Assembly: GCA_022592435.1 (NCBI GenBank)
Contig: JABYQS010000172.1
Location: 1 to 64,000 of the forward strand
Direction of reading: 5' to 3'
From: Cerioporus squamosus
Lineage: Eukaryota; Basidiomycota; Agaricomycetes; Polyporales; Polyporaceae
DNA length: 64,000 bases
Below are positions 34,551 through 43,603 of this stretch, in pieces. Below the pieces are notes generated by a model that was given only the letters and a program-made list of their open reading frames with translations, had not been told where the DNA came from and did not search any database. The stretch's first letter is position 1; each line of letters opens with the position of its first letter. The translations under genes were made by a program, and so were the position numbers.

Positions 34551-34630
34551 TGATGAGAGTGGGATTCGAACCCACGCCCGTGAGGACCAGATCCTTAGTC
34601 TGGCGCCTTAGACCGCTCGGCCATCTCACC
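34551..34630 (-). tRNA. tRNA-Leu (anticodon AAG)
   Basis: The 80-nt minus-strand sequence folds as a tRNA: acceptor GGTGAGA pairs with TCTCATC, discriminator A; D arm TGGCCGAGCGGTCTAAGGC; anticodon stem CCAGA/TCTGG around loop CTAAGGA giving anticodon AAG; a long variable arm typical of Leu; T arm GTGGG-TTCGAAT-CCCAC. No intron. It decodes CUU (and CUC after A34 modification to inosine). Confidence 0.95.
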
Positions 34631-34871
34631 ATATTGCTTCAGTGACAAACAGTAGAGATGGTTCAGTACGTACTGTTAGCCCCAACGTCTCCGCCAAGTA
34701 TAATCAAGCAAGTTGGATCAAGTGTCCCACCTGTGGGCATGAAAACGCCCTAGTTGGCAGATAGATTGCGCGGTAGAGGAGGGAGGGCAACGTCGCACCT
34801 GAGGGAGGACGTTCAAGCATTAGATGACGTCACCTGCGCCTTGCAAGCACGAGCTGCAAGTGAAGTAAGTA

Positions 34872-35430
34872 CTGTACAGCACGAGGGTTGCGTCGGGAGA
34901 AGCCGAGACAGTGGGAGGAGGGGGGGAGGGGGGTCCGGGGGTCCTTACTGCACTTTTGGCAAGCCTTGCGGAGGCTTATAAAATGTGTCAGTGGTCTCTA
35001 CAAACATGATTTCATGATTGGAACCACTCACAAAGGTTCGAGAATGAACATCAAAGATTGGGCACTACTATAGACGTTGTATGACCTTCCCTCTCGATGG
35101 TTTCGGGCGTCTAGTTGCTATATTGGGTATTGCGCGCTCGAACCACAAACTGAGGTCAATATGTCCCGGACACCGTTGGGGCTTGGCAGATGGAGAGGGA
35201 AACGCTGCTGTATGACTTCCCCTCCGCAAAGTATCAAATGAGCCTTCTCAGTGTCTGTGACGGTCTGCTGTCTGATTTCAGATTATGTTTGTCTGAAAAC
35301 ATGCGGAAAACATACTATATATGGTATGTTCCCACGGGGGAGGGGGGGAGGGGGGTCCCCGGAAACTGCTTGTTGCACTTTCAGTACCCCCGGTCTGAAA
35401 TTCTTCTCATGCAGCCCTCGTGCTGTACAG
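34872..35430. mobile_element. TA-flanked inverted-repeat element (MITE-like), 559 bp
   Basis: A 19-bp perfect inverted repeat lies at 34869-34887 and 35415-35433 (left end GTACTGTACAGCACGAGGG), and similarity continues imperfectly for about ten more bases (TTGCGTCGGGAGAAG against CTGCATGAGAAG). TA on each side (34870-34871 and 35431-35432) can be the target duplication of a Tc1/mariner-type element. There is no transposase frame, so it would be non-autonomous. The right end is about 75 bp upstream of the acylphosphatase start codon. Confidence 0.65.
34916..35362 (+). repeat. G-tract direct repeat pair inside the element
   Basis: The word GAGGGGGGGAGGGGGGTCC occurs at about 34920 and again at about 35340, each followed within 30 bases by TGCACTTT. 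These are direct copies inside the inverted-repeat element and could form G-quadruplex structures. Confidence 0.55.
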
Positions 35431-35505
35431 TACACGGACAGAACCGCCACTTAACCCAGCTCACTTACCACTAGTTCGCTCGCCACTATTCAAATATCCT
35501 TTGGA

Positions 35506-35948
35506 ATGTCGTTTCGTACCGTTGATTACCGCGTAAAGGGCAAGGTACAGGGCGTGTTCTTCCGCGCATTCGCCAGGGATCTCGCACAACAGCATGGGGT
35601 GGTCGGATGGGTGAAGAACGACCCGGTGAGCGTGCCTTCACAGAGCCATTGTACGACGACGGTGTGACTTACCACAGTCCTGCTTGTCACGATACAGAGT
35701 GGCGACGTAGTCGGTACAGCGCAAGGCCGTCCGGAGGCTTTGGAAAAGTTGTAGGTGTTCCACTACGTACATACCTGAAGCGTCTGGGATGCGGCTGAAT
35801 GTCGTCGTCTGAATCGTGCAGCAAGAAAGGCCTACAGAAGGGTCCCCCACATGCGAATGTCACCGGCGTCGAGTTCACCAACGAGGCTACCCTCGACAGA
35901 CCACAGTTCCAGGACTTTGAGAAGGTCCGCAACCCCCGTCCATCGTAG
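35506..35948 (+). CDS. Acylphosphatase
   Basis: Exons 35506-35625, 35698-35750 and 35822-35948, joined in phases 0 and 2, about 99 residues. It hydrolyses acyl phosphates such as 1,3-bisphosphoglycerate and carbamoyl phosphate in the cytosol. The family signature GKVQGVFFRAFA contains the phosphate-binding Arg, and GWVKN contains the catalytic Asn. SGDVVGTAQGRPEALEKF supplies the second strand-helix unit and PPHANVTGVEF the last strand. Length is normal for the family. The third exon ends FEKVRNPRPS. The upstream intergenic space is taken up by the inverted-repeat element. Confidence 0.92.
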
Positions 35949-36239
35949 TCGCAGATCTGGGTGGAGTTTTTCGAGATGTACAGATGCGCGATGTCGCGAG
36001 CCCTCCAATATATCTTGGTGGACATCGTCTGGCATGGTAGGATGATGCATCCAAGGGCAATGTGAGCTTGTCGTTACTTCCAAGACTGAGTTCCGTCCCA
36101 TGTCAAGGACGAAGTCAAGAGATTAGATTAGATCTGAAGTTCCTCCAAGCCGAGCGTTGAAGCGTTCCGTTCAGTCCGCATCTCGACTTCCGACCACCAG
36201 CAGGCTGCGTCCCCTCAACCTCGTCCTCCATCACGCTCT

Positions 36240-36679
36240 ATGGCTATCCGGACACGACTATCCATCGGAGACATCCTGCACCGCGGGCTCGTCTGGTCGC
36301 TATTCGGCGTGAGCGTCTGGGGAATCGTCATGATCGGGGTCGTACACCGAAACACCCTGGCTGCGGGCAGAGGTGCGTGCGTTCGTGTTGCTGCACTGAC
36401 ACTCCACTCCTGGCTGACAGTGATTGCGCAGAGGTGAGATGATATATGCACGGCGCAGGGAGACGGGACTTACTCACGTGCGTGCGGAATGACAGGCGTT
36501 AGCGAAGCAGGAGGCGTTGGCGAAGGCTGGGCCGACAGTGACCGAGGTGCGTGAGCTACATCCAGTCTCCCGTATCTACGTGGCTCACGGTGTTGTGCTT
36601 TCTGCAGGAAGAGAAGAACGAGATTGCGCTAGCAGACGCTGCGCAGGCAGCACTCAAGTCTCGCCCGAACCCTTCATGA
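36240..36679 (+). CDS. Small single-span membrane protein, Cox14-like, with an apparent 2-nt exon
   Basis: Exons 36240-36372, 36432-36433, 36496-36546 and 36608-36679, 85 residues. MAIRTRLSIGDILHRG is followed by one transmembrane helix (LVWSLFGVSVWGIVMIGVV) and a charged C-terminal helix (ALAKQEALAKAGP, EEKNEIALADAAQAAL). The layout (short N-terminus with DxLHR, one helix, charged tail) recalls the Cox14 cytochrome oxidase assembly family of the mitochondrial inner membrane; this is a resemblance, not a firm assignment. Keeping frame requires the two bases AG at 36432-36433 as an exon between a 59-nt intron (GTGCGT...GCGCAG) and a 62-nt intron (GTGAGA...GACAG). Confidence 0.6.
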
Positions 36680-37526
36680 CGACATCCCCGTACCCTCATC
36701 ATGGACACGCACAGAGTCTGGCTGAGGTGCGTCTCCCCTCGTTCTAGGCAGAGAAACATTGTCTTGAGTACTGTATTTCAAGTCTTTTCTGCTTGCCCCG
36801 AAAACTCGAGGACGTACCATCCGTGGAGCAACGTTCCGCACGACGCAGGCTGGTGCAGGTGCACTACGACCGTGCTGGCTGCTACAACCGTACATCTGCT
36901 AGCCTAGGTGTCTGCAAGAGGTCTGTTACCCCATTGTATCGTATAGCTCACATTGGATGTAGTCGCCTTCGCCTTCGGGCTTTGCACTACGTGCTTCTAC
37001 AACTCGTCTGTCTGTGGGCACGCCTTGATGTTTTTGGACTTGACGCGTCCATTGACTGCTCGGCGTCATGGAGGTGTCTCCTCTCCTTACCTCACCGACA
37101 GACGTGCTAAATACGCATTGCCAAGCATGACACCGACCGTTGGGAAGGCCGCAGGTGATTTATGGCGCGATTCGGATGTCAGAGTTGCTGCGGCCGCTTC
37201 CCCTCCGCGCCGTAGCCTGATACCTCGGGCATGGCGGCGCGAAGGGATGTCGTTGTAAGCCCGATTGCCTCCTCTCCAGTATACATGTGGCTAATGATGG
37301 CCTAGAGAGACATGTTGAGACGTGCATTTCACCTCTTACTCTTGCTGGTCTACTGCTGGAAGGCACTATGAACCGCTACAAGAAGGGCCAACCCATGGAT
37401 GACACGTCGACTCAGGCTCGAAACTAAGCTCGAACGCAAACTCAAACTCAAACTCTGCAGTTACACCGCCCGCACGTCCTAGGACGCTCGACCCTTTCTA
37501 TCTTCTCCCCACCACCCTACCTTGAG
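36680..37526. other. Intergenic, no gene seen
   Basis: About 0.85 kb. A short CAAACTCAAACTCAAACTC-like repetition lies just before the next gene (about 37436-37457). No other feature. Confidence 0.4.
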
Positions 37527-39064
37527 ATGACTGAAGTACCATCTACGACAGTAGCATCGTGCCTTCCAACCGAGGTTTGCGAGATTGTCATCGAGGAAGT
37601 CTTCAATGAAAGCTCCATCAACGTTCCCGAGGGCCTGTCCACGCTCTGTAGCTGTGCGCTTGTCTGTCGCGCATGGCGGCCTCGTTCACAGATGTTCCTC
37701 TTCGACTACATACGGCTTGCGCGCTCTGGTATGCTCCATCACTTTGCGTCTATCCTCGACGAAGCAACCATTCTTGGCACATACGTGCATACCCTCTGCA
37801 TCGAAGGAGACCTTCATCGACCCGACAGCGCCGCCGTGCTCTTCCCAACCGCCCTCAGGAACAAACTTCCCAACCTATCTTCGTTGTTCATCCGGGGGGA
37901 TCTGGGCTACTTTACAGAGCCACCGGAATTACCGCAGTCCGCTACCACTCATCTCGTGCCGAAGAGGCTCCCCTACATCCCCATTCACCCATACTTTCCT
38001 TCCTTGTTGACTGCATTCAGTCACATTCGAACACTCGACCTGCTCGATTTCCGGTTCCCCTCTTTTGCGGACCTCTGTCGAGCCCTCCACTCCCTCCCCA
38101 AGCTTGAACGTCTTCATCTCGAAGGCATCGGTTGGAGTGTTCTTGGCCGTCTTCCACCCTTCATGGAACCGACAGAGGACACCAAGAGGACCCTTCTGCC
38201 AAACCTTGAGGAGCTGTCCGTACGTATCGCCCTTCCTACTGCGTCAATCACACCGTGCTCATTTCGTCGAGTAGTGCTTTGACCTCCCAGAAGTCGGGAT
38301 ACAGAAGCTGCTGCCGGCCCTAGGACCCTCACTATCCCATCTCACCATCACGCCTCCGAGCAAGGCTGAGCAATTGGCTGAACCACGCAACCCTACCGGT
38401 GAGCATCCGCACTATGTTCTCAAGCAAATTTTCATCTCAGTCCTTGTATATTGATGTCCTAGACATCGCAGCAGCTCTTGCACCTCCTCTAGAGGGCCTC
38501 GATCTGCATCGTCTGCCTAACCTGTCCCATGTCACCCTCTTTCTGTCCCCCATATGTGCAACAGGCCGGACATCCTTGTCGCTCTTCGAGTCACGTTCCT
38601 CTCGTGGTCCGCATCGCTCATCCCTGCGACGCTCGGTAAGGCGAAGGCTCCCAAGCAGCCGCTCCGACTGCTCGTTCTGTGGCCGGATAGGGAAGACCCG
38701 TTCCGCAGGCAAGACCTCGTGGATTTGCTGCGCGACGTCGGGCAGGTGGTGGAGGACATACTCTGTGAAGGCACTGCCGCACGCGCTTCCTCAAGCACCG
38801 TAGCAGACGGCGCGAAGAGCGAAGAGCATGCTACTGGCACTGACCCGTGTTCTGTCAGAGTACAGATGCGCGGCGTCGTAGACACGCCAGACCGGTCTCC
38901 GTGGTGGCGGACGAATATCGAGGGATGCTTCCCGATTCTCACGAAATGGAACAAGCTGGAGATGTTTGCTGCAGGTGGGTGTTCCGCAAGTCCTCCGTCG
39001 GGCCCATGGATTACTTACTGGTCTATTCCAGTGTCAGCCGGAATGCTGTATCCCTGGAAGGACT
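37527..39064 (+). CDS. F-box-like protein 3, frame not continuous
   Basis: Exon 1 (37527-38219) starts MTEVPSTTVASCLPTEVCEI and contains CSCALVCRAWRPRSQMFLF, the core of basidiomycete F-box-like proteins, then a leucine-rich body. Later exons contain KLLPALGPSLSHLTI, DIAAALAPPLEGLDLHRLPN, and the family's closing block SPWWRTNIEGCFPILTKWNK. Two junctions fail by one base: the acceptor at 38290 leaves exon 2 one base short, and near 38,548 a run of five C would need a sixth to join LPNLSHVTLFLSP to RPDILVALRVTFLSW. Either deletion errors or decay. Expected role is target selection for an SCF ubiquitin ligase. Confidence 0.6.
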
Positions 39065-39513
39065 GACGTTATGTCCGGGTCTGGAGAGTGGGGAGACCGA
39101 AGAGCTGTGGCATGCGCGGAACATGTCTGCTCACAAGGCGCGGTGCAACTGTCATCATGCGGCGTACGACCTACCTGATCGTCAACGAAGAACCGACTAT
39201 CCTGCCGCATCGTGGTGATGTATGGATCTTTAGTGCTGGTTGCCCGGGAAGTGCCGGCCTCGTTCATGTACTATACATGCAGTCGGATCTGAGTTCCATC
39301 CGATCTGCCGCGATATCGTTTCTCTCTCCATAGACTTTCACGACTCTCTCCCATCGACCCTGCGCCAACAGGTCGCCGACCTGACAAGAGGCTCGAGCTG
39401 TCGCAAGAGCTCGCACCACTGAAACCTAGACTGGGTACCTCACTCGCCGGTAAGCACTGCCCCCACGGACTCTGCACCTGAAGTATGTATTGACTGAGAC
39501 GAAGTGCAGCACC
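39065..39513. other. Spacer between F-box 3 and F-box 4
   Basis: Short tandem spacer with no coding frame supported. Confidence 0.4.
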
Positions 39514-41074
39514 ATGGCCATGACCATCGACTGTCTTCCAAACGAGATTTTGGTCAAGCTCTTCGTTCTCTACCGGCCTCCACGCGGATCGGGCATCGAC
39601 GCTTTCGAGCGAGGGACAAAGCCTGCGTGGAGGGACGCATGCACATGGGCACCTCTCATGCGAGTATGTCGCCACTGGCGCACCGTGGCCCTCGAGACTC
39701 CTCTCCTATGGCAGGTGGTCGATATCGGGAAGAGCACGAGGTGGTTGGAGCTGGCGTTGGTTCGCTCACGCAACGCCGTACTGGAGCTCTACTTCCATGC
39801 ATACCCCACCAGCGTCGAGGCGCTGCCGATGCTGACGCCGCACATGCATCGGGGGCGCAAGCTCCTGCTTCCTCCCATGCCCCTGGCCGCTCTACGGTCG
39901 CTCTTGTCGTCCACACAGTCCACGACGTTCCCCGTACTCGATGAACTGCGACTGTGGGCGGACGCGTCCGAGGATCAGCGGCCAGCCGACTACGTGCCCT
40001 TCGACCTGTCACCCACCCGTCTTCCTGCACTTCGCGTGCTGCACCTTCAAAACGCGGTCGTACCTTGGACTATGACCACAAGCATATAGCAACTCCGGTT
40101 CCTGCACTTCCACTCATGTTCCCCCGCGGGGATAAGGCCATCGTTCGCACATTTCCTGGACGTCCTCGAGGAGTGTCGCGAGCTCGAAGAGCTTGAGCTG
40201 CACCACTTCATCTCTCGGTTTGCACCCCCTTCCGCACACGATCCGATACGCACACTCCGTCTGCCGAAGTTGCGCGCGCTCGTGCTCGGCGACGACCCGG
40301 ATCCATCGCGCGCTTCACCACCAACGTATACATCCAGGATAGCGTGATCGTGCGTCTGGAAGGGTGGCCCGAGATCATCGACGACGACCTGCAGCAGGGC
40401 TTCCGATCGCTTCTCCCCACGGACACCTCCAACCTCGCCGTCTTGCGTACTCTCACGGAAGCGTGGATTACGTTGAGCAATGAAGACGAGCAAGAGATCG
40501 TCGGAGTGATCTCAGGACGGTCGGCTCCCTTGAAGATGTCCCTCCAGAGGAAGATCGACTACAGCCGGTGGTTCTCCTACCACACCCCCTTGCTGGACGA
40601 GTTCGTGAGCGCGTTCGAAGGTGTGTCCCTGCAGGTGTTGAAGCTGTTTTACGACCCCGGGGCCTATCTGCTCGAGACGAGCCTGATCGATGTCTTTGCG
40701 GCGTTTCCAAGCCTTCGGCACATCGAGATCATCCCAGGGGAGACCGCCTTCCCGTATTCATCGCGCTGTCGAGTTTATCCCGCAGCCGGACCGGGCCTCA
40801 GCTTCCGCTGTGTCCCAACTTGAAGAAGCTGGAGATGGATTACCTCGAGTGGTCGGGACAGCAGCATCTCTTCATGCTGATAGCGCTGCGCAAGCGCGCA
40901 GACTTGGGGCTTCCTCGGCTCGACTACCTGGGGTTGGGGTACAAGGGCCAGGGGGCGAGGAAGTTGCGGCGTGCCATGGAACGGGGCCGTACGATGGCCG
41001 GTAGCTTCTCGGACTATGTTACAGAGTTCGACTGTTGGCCGTCTCATGCATCATCGGTGGAGGGCAGCGAATGA
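39514..41074 (+). CDS. F-box-like protein 4, one stop and two frame breaks
   Basis: The N-terminus MAMTIDCLPNEILVKLFVLY with APLMRVCRHWRTVALETPLLW is a clear F-box-like domain. A TAG at 40087-40089 interrupts what reads on in the same frame as QLRFLHFHSC and FLDVLEECRELEELELHHF. Near 40,305 one missing base moves the frame to IARFTTNVYIQDSVIVRLEG, and near 40,757 another moves it to FIALSSLSRSRTGPQLPLCP and NLKKLEMDYLEW; the C-terminus ends SSVEGSE at 41074. With three lesions this is either a pseudogene or an uncorrected stretch of assembly. Tandem with F-box 3 and convergent with F-box 5. Confidence 0.6.
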
Positions 41075-41256
41075 GTTACATACATACTAGTTTCTCAGAC
41101 CACTTGATAGAACTTGATTGTTGGGTTGACTACTGAACCTCACTGCGTGAGGCTCGGTAACAGGTGAACGCTGCCGTCCACCTCTGCGCTACGAGCCAGC
41201 CTGTAAACACTACATAAAAGCAGAGGTGGAGGCCGCAGAAAGGTTCGACCGCCTCA

Positions 41257-43162
41257 CTACATGTCAGACATCTCACAGAGGAGCGCACGGACATGGCTCC
41301 ACTCTCCATGCCAGTCCCCCCGGACGACGCCCTCCACATCCTTCGATGGACCCAACCTGAGCTGGGGAAAGAGTCGAGCGATGGCGCGGGCCACGAGCGA
41401 GGGTTCCGGAACGCCACATACGTCCCGGAACTCGATGGAACGCAGCCCATGCGCGTGAGAGATGGTCGTCGGTGGTGCGTCAGCCTCGAGCGGGGCCAGC
41501 AGCTCGGCCGCGTCAAGCCGCGGCATCGCCAAGGACTCCAGCTTGGGGAAGCAGCGGGCGACCTCGGCGAGAGCTCGTGGAGTCAGCGCGGCGGGGGCGT
41601 ACAAGCCTGGGTACTGGTTGATCGTCAGCGATCGGAGCTGAGGACACAGCTCTCCGAGCATGTGCAGGCCGTCTTCCACCCCGACGATCGGTGTCGAGCC
41701 CACCTGCAGCATGAGTGCAGCCAGGTCCTCGAGGGGACGCAGAGCCGCAACGACGTCGGTCAATGGGAATGGCGCCAAAGGCGCGTATTCAACCAGATTG
41801 ACCTCGAGCGACATGACGGTAGGAGGGAGCCTGCGGCAGATGGAGGAGAGGGCCAGGGAGGGAATTGCCTCGTCGGGGTCCCGGCTCGCATCGCGCCAGA
41901 CCTTCAGGTCGACCGTGTGTAGCTGTGCGGGCTGTATGCCGCGGATGAAGCTGTCGATGTCGCCTGCTGTCCCGCCGATACTCAGCGCTTGAAGGGATCG
42001 CAGGCCAACCGTTGCGAATTTTTGCGGGACGGCCTTCACCGCTACGACGAGGATCTGGAGGGAGGCTGACATGGGAGAAGCTCTCCAGACGGAATTCACG
42101 TCGGAGCCTACGGCGCAACGCTCACACTGGCAGAAGTTTAGCTTGGTGAGTTTTCCCAAGCGCGCGAGGGCACGCGCTCCTGAAGAAGACAAGCGCAAAG
42201 GATGGTCGAGGTGGAGGGTAGATAGGTCCGGAGAGATCGCCGCGATTGCGTTCTGCACCACTGCTAGCACCGACGTAGAAGACGGTGAGGATACGGACAT
42301 CCCCGGAGAGTCGAAGCCGATGGACAGATGGCGGAGTGTGCGACTAAGGAGAAGGAACACAGGACGCAAATTAAACGCGTCCAGACCTCTCATCGCCAGC
42401 CTCTCTAGCCTAGGGAAGGGTGATACGTCCTGGTAATGGTCGCGTAGTTGCTGCAAGATGTACAGATGTCTTGTAGATTCGTAGCGCGGATCGTAGTGTA
42501 GCTCGCGGACCCGGCAAGAGTACTGTAGAGTTTCGACCGATGCGGCGCGTCACAGGTCACAGGGACCTCCGCCGCACCGCATCGTGCTGTAGGTCACAGG
42601 TCACGGCCCCTTTGGGGCCCCCATTTTCGCGTTTTGGCTCGGTTTTCGGGCGTTTAGCAGGCCAAATCAGGCAAATTTTGGGCGCCTCCGCTCCGCTCCG
42701 GCGACTGCGGGCGGTTACAGGTCACACCCCGCTGGGGCCTGCACCGCATCGGTCGAAACTCTACAGTACAGTTCAAATCTCCTCCAACCCTTCTTGCCCA
42801 CTGCCCGGGACGATAGCTATACAACAGAGAAATCAGCTTCGAATGGTGCCAGATTCCTGGATTGCAACAAAAGTCCCACTCACGCACTTGACCACGCTTC
42901 CTCCACCATAACATGGCGGTAGGACATATTGCAAAGCATCCAGATCATCGAGAGTACTCCATAATTCGTCCAGTGCGTGCTGCGAGAACGCCTTGCACAC
43001 CAGTGCGGCAGAAAATAGTGTGTTCCTCATGGCAACGCGTTCATAACGCTCGTATATATACTCCAGATGATCGTCAATCGAAAGTGAGGGAAGGCGCAGC
43101 CAGCTGAATATCTCGATCAAGAGTTCGGGACAGGATAGAACCAAGTCGGCGGAGGAGGACAT
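41257..43162 (-). pseudogene. F-box-like gene 5, interrupted by a MITE in exon 2
   Basis: Exon 1 (43162-42884) starts MSSSADLVLSCPELLIEIFS and contains SAALVCKAFSQHALDELWSTLDD, an F-box domain. A 67-nt phase-0 intron (42883-42817) leads to exon 2: LSSRAVGKKGWRRFEL, then the inserted element, then YSCRVRELHYDPRYE and a leucine-rich body ending LLCEMSDM at 41257. Reading into the insert gives a TAA at 42717-42715, 18 codons after the break. Across the insert the two halves are in the same frame, and the joined order WRRFEL-YSCRVREL matches WRRFQTYAGLVRGL of F-box 2, so the insertion split a gene that was otherwise intact. Confidence 0.75.
42523..42766. mobile_element. MITE with TA target duplication inside an F-box exon
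   Basis: A perfect inverted repeat of about 25 bp including the flanking TA lies at 42521-42545 and 42744-42768 (outer end TACTGTAGAGTTTCGACCGA). TA flanks both ends (42521-42522, 42767-42768), consistent with a Tc1/mariner-type non-autonomous element of 244 bp. The interior repeats GGTCACAGGTCAC-like words three times (about 42549, 42591, 42717) and has a T/G-rich core. No coding capacity. With one TA the insertion adds 246 bp, a multiple of three. Confidence 0.85.
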
Positions 43163-43603
43163 GGTGGACGTGCAAGAACAGGCCTTGCCAGCGCGCTCTT
43201 AGGGAATCGCTCGAGGCGCTCGCAGGTCCAGTGCCTGCGAGTCTGCGATGATGCTTCTATTATGTAGTCGAATCCCGTTGGTGGCCAACAGCTTATTGTG
43301 AGTTTCTCTAAGAGACGGAGATCTCGAATGACCCAGATAGAGCGGGACACAGCGCGACGACGCGACGCTTCGGCGAGACGGGGTGGGAGTTTGAGAGGTC
43401 CAGGTGAGTGTGCGTGTTCTTTGAGACGCAAGACCGGACAGGACCGCACTGACACGGGTCGAGTGCCGACTACACTGGGCGGGCTGTACCTCAAACAATA
43501 TTGGCTGTATCAAAAAGATTGGGGATCTCTTACATGGGAAATTACACCTTCGAATGAGTGACCTTCGCCTTGAGGGCACCACTTTCCAGTACTCTACGCG
43601 CGT

